A DNA stretch of 64,000 nt from Aegilops tauschii subsp. strangulata (taxonomy: Eukaryota; Streptophyta; Magnoliopsida; Poales; Poaceae), in assembly GCF_002575655.3 (NCBI RefSeq), contig NC_053038.3, forward strand, positions 145,406,885-145,470,884, written 5' to 3'. Position 1 is the first letter of the stretch. Every line of letters starts with the position of its first letter. Below the pieces are notes generated by a model. It made no database searches. It was given only the letters and a program-made list of their open reading frames with translations, and was not told where the DNA came from. Of the stretch, positions 55,554 through 64,000 are shown piece after piece. A program made the translations under genes and the position numbers.

Positions 55554-56624
55554 TCAGGATTCAGCCTCAGAGTCCATTTCCTTGCCAATGAATGCCAGAG
55601 CCTTCTTGGAGCTGCTCTTCTTATGAGATGAAGACTTTGAAGATTTTGATGATGAAGACTTTGAAAATTTCTTCTTCTTCTTAGCGTCATCAGAACTGTA
55701 CTCCTTGTATTTCTTCTTCTTTGATTCCTTTTCCCACCGAGGACAATCTTGAATGTAGTGACCAAGTTTCTTGCATTTGTGGCATAGCCTCTTCTTGTAG
55801 TCACTGGCTGAGGAATCATTGCTCCTTGAGGATTTTCCAAAGCGACCACGTCTTGAGTACCTTTGGAATTTCTTCACGAGCAGTGCTAGCTCCTGGCTCA
55901 ATTCTTCAGGATCACCAAGGCTACTACTAGAATCTTCACCTTCAGATTCAGAGTCGACCTTGGCCTTCAAGGCACGTGGTCTGCCATAGCTCGAACCATA
56001 GAGATCTCTCTTCTCAGCAAGCTGGAACTCATGAGTATTTAGCCTCTCGAGGATATCAGCGGGATCAAGTGACTTGTAATCAACACGTTCTTGTATCATC
56101 AATGCCAGAGTATCAAATGAGGAATCAAGCGATCTCAGCAATTTCTTCACCACCTCATGGTCGGTGATGTCAGTGGCACCAAGTGCTTGAAGCTCATTTG
56201 AGATGTCAGTGAGGCGATCGAAGGTTTGTTGAACATTTTCATTGTCGAGTCTTTTGAAGTGGTTGAAGAGATTGCGAAGAACGTCAACTCGAGAGTCACG
56301 CTGTGTTGAGACTCCTTCATTCACTTTGGACAGCCTATCCCAGATAAGCTGGGCAGTTTCCAAAGCACTCACTCTACCATACTGCCCTTTGCTCAGATGG
56401 CCACATATGATGTTCTTCGCTTGGGAGTCGAGTTGCTTGAATCTCTTCACATCAGTAGCATTTAGAGAAGGTGTGACTGAGGGAATACCATTTTCCACAA
56501 CATACCAGAGATCGTTATCAATTGCCTCAAGATGCACTCACATCTTATTCTTCCAGTAGGGGTAGTCTGTCCCATCGAAGGTAGGACACCCAGCAGAGAC
56601 CTTGATCATACCTACGGTCGACAT
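55554..56624 (-). pseudogene. Copia gag (capsid/nucleocapsid)
   Basis: The likely start is the ATG at 56624. A TGA at 56538-56540 interrupts after 28 codons. The rest (56537-55554) is open for 327 codons. It has the UBN2-type gag pattern: LWYVVENG, IICGHLSKGQYGRV, LIWDRLSKVNEG, TFDRLTDISNEL and VVKKLLRSL. A CCHC zinc knuckle CHKCKKLGHYIQDC lies near residue 255, and a Lys/Ser-rich tail follows. It packages the element RNA. The likely single nonsense base and the frame change downstream make it inactive. Confidence 0.75.
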
Positions 56625-56678
56625 AACTAAAATTCCAGGCGGTTAAACCAAAATCACATAGAACAAGGGAGTACCTTG

Positions 56679-56691
56679 CTCTGATGCCAAT
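56679..56691 (-). promoter_or_regulatory. Copia primer-binding site, initiator tRNA-Met type
   Basis: The minus strand next to the 5' LTR reads ATTGGCATCAGAGC. It matches TGGTATCAGAGC, the complement of the initiator tRNA-Met 3' end, with one T-to-C change. Confidence 0.75.
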
Positions 56692-58177
56692 TGAAAGTGC
56701 GTTATATCGACTAGAGGGGGGATGAATAGGCGATTTTTATGAATTCTTCACTGAGGAATTTGTGGGTGAGGAAATTTCTTAGCGAAGACCTACTTGCAGC
56801 GGAATAAGTTCTCAAAAGTAAACATAACAGAACACAAGCATGGTCATCATGATGAAATGAAGACGAGCACAGAGTACAGAGAGCGTAAACACAGGATAAC
56901 ACAGGATGAAGACAAAAAGACTGAAGAAAATGAACTGAGGAAATTGAGAAAGTCTTCAGTCAAAGTCTTCAAACACATATATGAACAAGTGCACAACACA
57001 GTTATGAGGAAATGAAAGAGTTGAGGAAATAGAACCATTAAGCGTGGTGAAGACAATGATTTGGGAGACCAGTTCCAACTGCTGTCTGAGTTGTACGTCT
57101 GGTTGGAGCGGCTAGGTATTTAAACCTGAGGACACACAGTCCCGGACACACAGTCCTCACCGTATTCTCCTTGAGCTAAGGTCAAACAGACCTCGCCCAA
57201 TCACTCATGGTAAGTCTTCAGGTGACTTCCAAACATTCACAGACTCGGTCACTTGGCAATCCACAATTCCTCTTGGATGCTCTAGACCATGACGCCTAAC
57301 CGTCTGGAAGAAGCACTGTCTTCAAAGGTAACTAGCGTCGGATCCATGCAGGATCAATCTCTTCAGTGATGCTCAATCACTTTGGGTTTGTAGGTGTTTG
57401 GGTTTGGGTTTTCCTCACTTGATGATTTTTGCTCAAAGTCTTCAGAGGATGGGATGCTCTCAAATGACAAGTGTCAGTTTCTCTCGGAGCAGCCAACCAG
57501 CTACTGGTTGTAGGGGGCGGCTATTTATAGCCTAGAGAGCAGCCCGACATGATAAGACATAAAGGCCCTTCAATGATATGACCGTTAGGTGGGTAGATAT
57601 TTTGGGACAGCTGGCACAAGGCACATCAACGGTTGGAAATTTGAGTATCAAATTCCTCAGGGCTATCATGTTCCTCACAGTGTAGGCAATCCACACTGGC
57701 GAATTCCTAACTCCTCAGTCAGAACAAATTCCTCAGAGACCAGGAGAACTTCGTCTCTGTCACTGAAGAATATGACTGAACTGAAAGAGATTTCCAATGG
57801 CTTCACTCGAAGGGATTGGTAGGTGTAGGATTTTGAGTTGACAATCACTTGGAAATTTTTCCTTAGTATTTCCTCGACCCCCTTTAATAGTACGGTGTTT
57901 CCTATGACTCAAGAAAGAGAAAATGAAACTACGAAAACAAAAGTCTTCACGCTCCATGTTCCTCGAATGAATGCCAAGTCTTCAAGGTCACACCAATTTC
58001 TTCACTTTCAAAGACTTAAGAAAGTCTTCAGAAATCCAAAGTCTTCAGTCGAAGAACTTCATTTTTAGGGGTCGACTTTCTCTGTAAATATCAAACTCCT
58101 CATAGACTTATAGACCTGTGTACACTCATAAACACATTAGTCCCTTAACCTATAAGTCTTCAATACACCAAAATCAC
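56692..58177 (-). repeat. Copia 5' LTR, outer end truncated
   Basis: It is colinear with 43612-45093. After AAAATCAC at 58177 the last 24 bp expected from the other LTR are missing. TATA GGCTATTTATAGCC lies at 57519-57532. Confidence 0.8.
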
Positions 58178-58200
58178 CATAAACTCCTCATAGAAATCCC
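58178..58200. other. Deletion junction with filler DNA
   Basis: Between the broken Copia LTR and the Fatima-like fragment lies AAACTCCTCATAGA (58181-58194), a 14-bp exact copy of 58093-58106 from within the same LTR. This is the signature of template switching during end joining. Confidence 0.6.
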
Positions 58201-58777
58201 ATGTTTTGTCGCCTTACGTTCTGCTATATCGGCTAAGGCGGCACAGGGAGAACTACTGCGATTGTGTCCCGGTTCTTCCGGACGAGCACCTCAGTAGAGA
58301 AAGCCGAAAACTGACTGTCATGATACGACAAGAGCTGTTCAGCTGTTCGGGAGGTTGTAAAATCTTTAAGGATTTCTCTCGCATAATGACATAACCAATG
58401 CAACGTGCGATGGATCGGTTTTTCTTCCGATCAGGTGCTTATAGAGCCCCTCGTGCGGGCTTCCGAACACCAGGGGTTGCGCCTACCTTCCTTTTCTAAG
58501 GCTCCTATGGCTAAGTGAGAGTGATAAAGCCCTATAGTCCGATTGCCTGGTTCGTTCTGCTGAACACCTCCTTCGAAGGATCCAAAACTGGGATAAAGAG
58601 TGATCAGGTTTATCCCGAACACCCCCATGCTTCCTACATGGGGGCAGAAGCCAACGACTGGCCAACTCTCAGGATTAATATATAAAATGGCCGCGCAGGA
58701 GGATAAACTTTCATATAACAGGCAATAAATAATAGAAATGACCTTGTTCAACATTACAAAGGACAACATCATTGTAT

Positions 58778-61700
58778 TCATGGAAATATAACGTTCTTGG
58801 TGCATTGTTCCGCCGCAAGGCAGGATCCTTTCAGGACACTTTCATAATATAATTCAGGCTTGCGGTGCTCCTTCCCCTCTGGCGGTCCCTCGGTCATCAG
58901 CTTTTCAGCATCCATCTTCCCCCAGTGCACCTTTTCGCGGGTGAAGGCCATTCGCGCACCCTCTATACAGACCGGCCGCTTGATGACGTCAAGTCGAGGG
59001 CAGGCACTTCCAAGCCGCTTCAGGAGCCCAATGTAACTGCTTGGAATCGGCTCGGCGGCCCATAGCGGGATAATCAAATCCTTCATGGCTAGTTCGGCCG
59101 CCCTATGCAGTTCGATCAACTATTTCAGTTGATCAGCAAAAGGCACCGGATAATTCGGTGCCAGATACTGCGACCAGAAGAGCTTATCCGCAGTTTCCCT
59201 TTCTTCGGCTCGGTAGAATTGGGCGGCATCTGATATGCTGCGGGGCAGCTCCGCAAATACCCCTGGAGAAATCTGAATTCAAAATTAGAAACATGATTTT
59301 CTCCTCAAATACTTGCTTTACATGGAAAAAAGCCTTACCCGCCGCGATCTTCCTCGCCTCTTGGATCTCCTGCAGGGTGCTTTGGGTTTCCCCCCGGGCA
59401 TCACGCGCAGCTTGATGAGCCCTGGTGAGTTCAGATTCTTTCTCCATTAAACTCTGCTCCAAGGTCTCGCATTTCTTCACGGCCTCTTAAAGCTCCTGCT
59501 CAGCTTCAATAACCCTGGCCTCATGCTTCTCATGAAGAGCCTGCTCTGTGGCTGCCTTTTTCTCGGCCTCGGCCAAAGCTTTCTTAGGAGCCTCGACTTC
59601 AGTCATCGTCCCTAGCGCAAATCATGAAACATATAATATCATACTGGAAATTCGTTCGCAATGAACGCGAACAGGGCTTGTGCATACCTTGTTTATCTTC
59701 TAACTGCCTTTTCAACTGGCTAAGTTCTTCTTTGGCTCGCTCCAGACTTCGATTCAGTCCGGAGACTTCTGCAGCATGAGAGGTAGCAGTCGCTACAGAC
59801 GCCTACTTATAAAAGAAGAGAGATAGATGTCATCAACAGAGTCTTCCTGCGAACATAAATTTGATCCTCTCTCCGGTTCTTTCTTTCACCGAACAGTGTA
59901 TCACGGGCTACTATCCATACTATGACACTCTTCGAAACCTCATAGAACATACCTCAAAGCCTCTTATAAGGCTCATACAGGCTTCATTCAGTCCACTCTC
60001 AGCAGACTGAATCTTCTCAATCACCGCACCCATAAAGGCACGGTGTTCATCAACGATGGAGGCGCTCTTCAGCGCCGCCAACAAAGCGTCCGGCACCTCT
60101 GGTTGGACAGCGGTTGCCGGTGGAACAGGCACACTCCCTCCAGCCGAGCGAGGCCGCCTACTTGATTCTGGAGCAGTATTGGTCTCCGGAATTGCGTCCG
60201 GCCGGGGGCCGAATTCAAGATGGCCCCCACTGTCGACTCCTATGGGAATCTTCTCCCCCATGTCTCTGGCCCGTAAAGTTTGACCTCCAGGCGCCGCCTT
60301 CACGATCTATTCCCCACCTCCTTGGCTTGGGTCCTTCTGGGACAAAACCTCAGTGCTATTCACATATTTGGGGGAAGGGACCTTGGGGGTTGTCCCGCTC
60401 TCCATAGCATCCGAGCTCAGCAAATCCTCTGACGAGGATTGTTTGGTGCGGGACCTTGCCGGACTACAAAAAGTATGGCTCAGGTTAAAATATTATGCCA
60501 TGATGAGTCTGGACGCATAATTGTGTTCGAATACTCACGAGTTCACCAGGGGCTAGGCCCTGGGATCCCACTCCGGGCCGCTGTCGGCGGCGGCAGTGGA
60601 CTCCTCCGGAAGAGGAGTTTTTCCCCTTTTAGGCGACTCGGCCTCAAAGTGTATGGAGGCCGTCCTCTTCTTTCTTCCCCCCCACTGGGGATTCGTCTTC
60701 CTCCTCCTCGTCGTCCTCTTCGGAGGTAGAACGGGCATTGGAGCCTTCGGATTTTGTGTCCGAAGTGCCACGGCGACAAAGGCCGCCCCGGGTCTTTTTG
60801 GCCTCCTTCTCGGCCTTCTTCTTCGGTGCCTTGTAAGGCGCCGGGACCAGCATCTTCGTCAGAAGTGGGCCGGCCGGTTCTGCGGGCAGCGGGGCCGGAC
60901 AGTGGATCCGCTCCGCCTTCATCGTCCAGCCCTAGGAGAGTTGTGGAAAACACATTAAGCATTTCCCTTCGGTTATGCGGATAAAATGTATGATGACTTA
61001 CCGAGCTTGCAGGGCGGGACAGTTGGTACCCGCGGTCCTCAGCTGAGTCCGGCCATGATTTGCCGGACTTGAAAAGCACCTTCTAGATGTCTTTGTGCGA
61101 GGAGCCAAAGAGCTCTCGCAGGGTCTAGTGCTTGGCCGGATCGTATTCCCGTAGATTGCAAGTCCGGTGTTGACAAGGCAGGATCCGGCGAACTAACATC
61201 ACCCGGACTACCTTGACAAGTTCGATGTTCTTGTCTTCCATATCTTTAACGCGCGTCTGGAGCATCGACAGTTCGTCGGACGAAGACCAGTTCAGGCCCT
61301 TCTTGGGCCAGGACGTAAGCCGCAGAGGTGCTCCAGATCGGAACTCGGGAGCAGCGGCCCATTCCGTGCCGCGCGGCTCAGTGATGTAAAACCACTGCTG
61401 TTGCCACTCTTTGACGGAATTATTAAAAGTACCTATTGGCCATGTGACGTTGGGCGTCTTTCTCACCATAGCGCCTCCGCACTCGGCGTGCTCGCCTATC
61501 ACTACCTTGGGCTTCACATTAAAGATCTTAAGCCATAAGCCGAAGTGTAGCTAGATGCGGAGAAAAGCCTCGCACATGACGATGACTGTCGAGATGTTGA
61601 GGAAGGAAATGGGGGATAGATCATGAAAATCTATCCCATAATAATACATGATGCCGCGAACGAATGGGTGGAGGGGAAACCCTAGCCCGCGGACAAAATG

Positions 61701-61871
61701 AGGGAGGAATACAACCCTCTCGTGGGGTTCCGGAGTAGGGACGATCTGTCCCGCTGTCGGGAGACGGTGGCTGATTTTCTTGGCAAGGTACCCAGCCTCC
61801 CGAAGCTTTTTGATATCCTTCTCCCGGACAGTAGAGGCCATCCACCTGCCTCCTGCTCCGGATCCGGACAT
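58778..61871 (-). pseudogene. Spliced ORF of the Fatima-like element ('putative gypsy-type transposon' domain)
   Basis: The start is the ATG at 61871 (MSGSGAGGRWMAS). The first exon has TVREKDIKKLREAGYL, HERVVFLPHFVRGLGFPLHPF and YYYGIDFHDLSPISFLN, the pattern of the plant domain labelled putative gypsy-type transposon. One frame continues to about 61018 with three TAG stops (about 61548, 61122 and 61083). An intron follows (GTAAGTCATC to CTCCTAG, about 61014-60935). Later exons are Lys- and Glu-rich (60644-60922, 59920-60303, 59184-59480), coiled-coil-like, with a last segment at 58778-59119. Exon borders beyond the first are only partly resolved. Function is unknown; it is not gag or pol as recognised. 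Confidence 0.6.
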
Positions 61872-61983
61872 TTTCGGAAGGCCTTTGTGGGCGGAGAAGA
61901 CGAACGCTCGGGCGCTGGAGCTCGAGCGAAGGGGAATGGATCGGGAAGAAGAAAGCGTGGGTGCGAAAGGGAGTCCTTATCCC

Positions 61984-61993
61984 CTTATAAAGG
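61984..61993 (-). promoter_or_regulatory. TATA box in the Fatima-like leader
   Basis: The minus strand reads TGCCTTTATAAGGGG about 115 nt upstream of the ATG at 61871. The leader after it is CT-rich. This is consistent with a promoter for the spliced ORF separate from the LTR promoter. Confidence 0.5.
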
Positions 61994-62422
61994 CAGCAGG
62001 GATTTTGCGCCTCCCCACTTGCCTGGTAAACTCGCTTATTCCCCAAGCACCGTGATTGATGGCGCGGTTGGGTTACCCACACCCGTATTGATGAGAATCC
62101 CGTGATAAGGGGACACGATCTCTCCTTCGATAAGACGTGCCAGGAAAACCGCCTCGCAATATGTGCAGTAGCTCGTTGAGAAAAACGGTTCGAATAATGA
62201 CCGGGCCATGGCGTGATGTCACACTATGAAATTTGTCAGCAGATTAGATTTGTGGAAAATTATACTCTCTACGGTGGTATGTGGAATTTGTTTTGCAGAG
62301 CCGGACACGATCCTTGTGTTCAAAATCTTCTATGGAGTATTCGGAGGAGGAACCCGCCTTGCAATGCCGAAGACAATTTGTGCGCCGGACTCACCGTCAT
62401 TGAAGCCTGGTTTAGGGGCTAC
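61994..62422 (-). other. Leader of the Fatima-like element
   Basis: This is the sequence between LTR and TATA box. Directly inside the LTR the minus strand reads GTAGCCCCTAAACCAGG, where a primer site should be; it does not match initiator tRNA-Met. No gene is seen. Confidence 0.5.
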
Positions 62423-62891
62423 TGAGGGAGTCCTGGATTAGGGGGTCCTCGGCAGCCGGACTATAGACTTTGGCCGTACTGTTGGCTATGAAGATACAAG
62501 ATTGAAGACATCGTCCCGTGTCCGGATGGGACTCTCCTTTGCTTGGAAGGCAAGCTTGGCAATTCGGATATGTAGATCGCCTCCCTTGTAACCGACTCTG
62601 TGTGACCCTAGCCCCCTCCGGTGTCTATATAAACCGGAGGGTTTAGTCCGTAGGACAACAACAATCATAATCATAGGCTAGCTTCTAGGGTTTAGCCTCT
62701 ACGATCTCATGGTAGATCAACTCTTGTAATACTCATATCATAAAGATCAATCAAGTAGGAAGTAGGGTATTACCTCCATCGAGAGGGCCCGAACCTGGGT
62801 AAACATTGTGTCCCCCGCCTCCTGTTACCATCCGCCTTAGACGTATAGTTCGGGACCCCCTACCCGAGATTCGTCGGTTTTGACACCGACA
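62423..62891 (-). repeat. 5' LTR of the Fatima-like element (469 bp)
   Basis: The plus strand runs from TGAGGGAGTCCTGG to TTTTGACACCGACA. A minus-strand TATA (TTTATATAGAC) lies at about 62623-62633, flanked by CCGG motifs. The boundary at 62891 is the TGTC terminus. Confidence 0.75.
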
Positions 62892-62896
62892 TGCAT

Positions 62897-64000
62897 GAGG
62901 ATGTCGTTGATGGATCCGTATGTATCTTTATCTTTTCGTCGAATCCATGTAGTAGTATATGGTACTACTAGTAATTATCTTACCTTTCGCATCAACTTCG
63001 TAATTTTCGTACGTACTCCATGCATGAACCGTGCCAGAAGCAAACTTCTCATTGCTCTACGAAAAATCGTTATTTATATCTATCGGTTGCGCCATGCAGC
63101 AGAACCAAATTTAACAAGTACAAGTTCAAAAGGAAAAGCCTTCCGTGTTCATGTCACACCCCCACACGGTTGGTCCGGCACGCGGCTCAAGGGGGAATGC
63201 GTGTTGTGTTGCACTTTCACTTACAAGTGGGACCGCAGTTGAGAAAACCGACTATCGGCAAACCCCCACCCTGCCCACCGCGCGATGGCTGAGAAAATAG
63301 GAGGGAGAAGAGATGGCTGTAGCATGGACTCCAAGAAAATTGGTGTCAGATGGGACTCGTGTGGCTGGCTTATGCCGTACTGCTAGACCTGAATGCTAGT
63401 TATGGCCCATGCCACCCCACTATATCGAGGTGCTGGTTACGTAGAGCGAACACATTATCTCTCCAGGAGTATGGTACACCACTAGTACTACTCACATTGT
63501 CACAAAATTTCTTGGAGTTCGTGCTCAGCCCTTCTCTCTCTCTCTTCTTAGCCATCCAGTAGACGCGCGGAGCCCATCGTCTGCTTGCTCACATGCGGTC
63601 CCACATGTCACTGAAAACGCAAGATGACCCACTGAACTTGGACATATTTCACCTCGACGTGCTAGTGATGAAAAACAAATCCAATAAAGATCTTCGGTGG
63701 CTGATTTTGGAGTTACTCAAGAGTAAGATTCTATTTAGACTTTAACCCAAGATGCACATCACGTGGCTTCAACTAGCACTGCATTTTCTTGCATGATACG
63801 ACATGGATGCTGGATGTCCCACGTGTTGGCAAAAGGAGGAAGGACTCGACCAAATCTTCTCCACATTTAGAGCGGAGGAATAGGAAACACGGCAGGCCCT
63901 GTGCCTACATCATACTATGTACAAGCCCACCTCATGCAGTCATGCTATCACCATATTTCTCGGCCTCCGTGCGACGCCTAGCTCTAGTTGATCTAACTAG
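62897..64000. other. Right flank, no gene recognised
   Basis: The sequence does not look like the surrounding transposons and might be low-copy. ORFs of 70-120 codons lack any family resemblance. A CACGTG-type core occurs near 63819 (CCACGTGTTGG), which could be a G-box-like element, and CTCTCTCTCTC lies near 63535-63546. I see no exon that I can support. Confidence 0.35.

Larger units (their letters stand above)
43612..58177 (-). mobile_element. Copia element, SIRE/Maximus-like, with long extra ORF
   Basis: This 14.6-kb element has both LTRs (3' LTR 43612-45117, 5' LTR 56692-58177). On the minus strand from the 5' side it has primer site, gag, protease, integrase, reverse transcriptase/RNase H, then a long extra ORF before the polypurine tract and 3' LTR. 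That order (integrase before reverse transcriptase) is diagnostic of Copia, and a long sense ORF after pol is typical of the SIRE/Maximus lineage. The LTRs differ by several percent in stretches compared by eye, and coding regions carry many stops, so the copy is old. The outer end of the 5' LTR is missing about 24 bp at a deletion junction. Confidence 0.85.
58195..62891 (-). mobile_element. Fatima-like Gypsy element, 5' portion (truncated)
   Basis: The LTR at 62423-62891 begins TGTCGGTGTCAAAACCG on the minus strand, with ends and inner text (TTATATAGACACCGGAGGG) that I recognise as the Fatima group of Triticeae. To its left lie the leader and a spliced ORF. Gag-pol and the 3' LTR are missing because the left end is broken at the junction near 58195. 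TGCAT (62892-62896) is the expected right target duplication. The region 58195-58777 is non-coding 3' sequence of the spliced ORF. Confidence 0.7.

Noticed and set aside
62880..63242. 120-codon plus-strand ORF in the right flank
   Set aside because: It begins at the LTR/target-site boundary, has no family resemblance and no supporting promoter or splice signals.

Overview
This is repeat-rich plant nuclear DNA. The transposon families, the large share of LTR retrotransposons with their nested insertions, and the Stowaway-type MITEs point to a Triticeae grass (wheat, Aegilops or barley relatives). Family names given here come from recognition of the sequence, not from a database search. I see no bacterial or organellar features and no intact single-copy host gene. 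The only host gene recognised is a decayed F-box/FBD-type pseudogene.

Layout, left to right. (1) 1-3962: LTR and 5' leader of a minus-strand Gypsy-type element with a tRNA-Asp primer site. It sits inside (2) a CACTA DNA transposon, whose right part runs 3963-8395 with degraded transposase-region genes, a C48-like domain, a small viroplasmin/RNase H-N-like gene and the right terminal repeat. (3) 8396-11019: a broken minus-strand Gypsy element (G1), lying in (4) 11025-14267, another minus-strand Gypsy (G3). The 5' LTR of G3 is cut by (5) 14268-about 16864, the 3' LTR and flank of a further minus-strand element. (6) 16865-19330: a duplicated low-complexity segment (copies A and B) separated by a solo LTR with a perfect ACTCT target-site duplication. 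(7) 19751-34581: an F-box/FBD pseudogene whose second intron holds MITEs and a complete, young 12.4-kb LARD-type element (21338-33719, two 4.2-kb LTRs, ACTAT target-site duplication). (8) 34582-36122: intergenic. (9) 36123-43611: Gypsy element G2, same family as G1. It has a broken pol on the minus strand and an uninterrupted plus-strand (antisense) ORF with an AT-hook and a B3-like domain. (10) 43612-58177: a 14.6-kb SIRE/Maximus-like Copia element on the minus strand, with a very long extra ORF downstream of pol that appears to have its own TATA promoter. (11) 58178-62891: a minus-strand Fatima-like Gypsy fragment with an intron-containing ORF, joined to the Copia LTR by a filler-containing deletion junction. 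(12) 62897-64000: flank with no recognised gene.

The genes do not form a pathway. What can be read is the order of insertions and the accessory genes that the transposons carry. The most interesting candidates are the antisense AT-hook/B3 ORF in G2, the Copia extra ORF with an internal promoter, the viroplasmin-like membrane-anchored gene in the CACTA element, and the LARD lodged in an F-box gene intron. Many in-frame stops look like C-to-T decay (CGA to TGA, CAG or TGG to TAG), as expected for methylated plant repeats.
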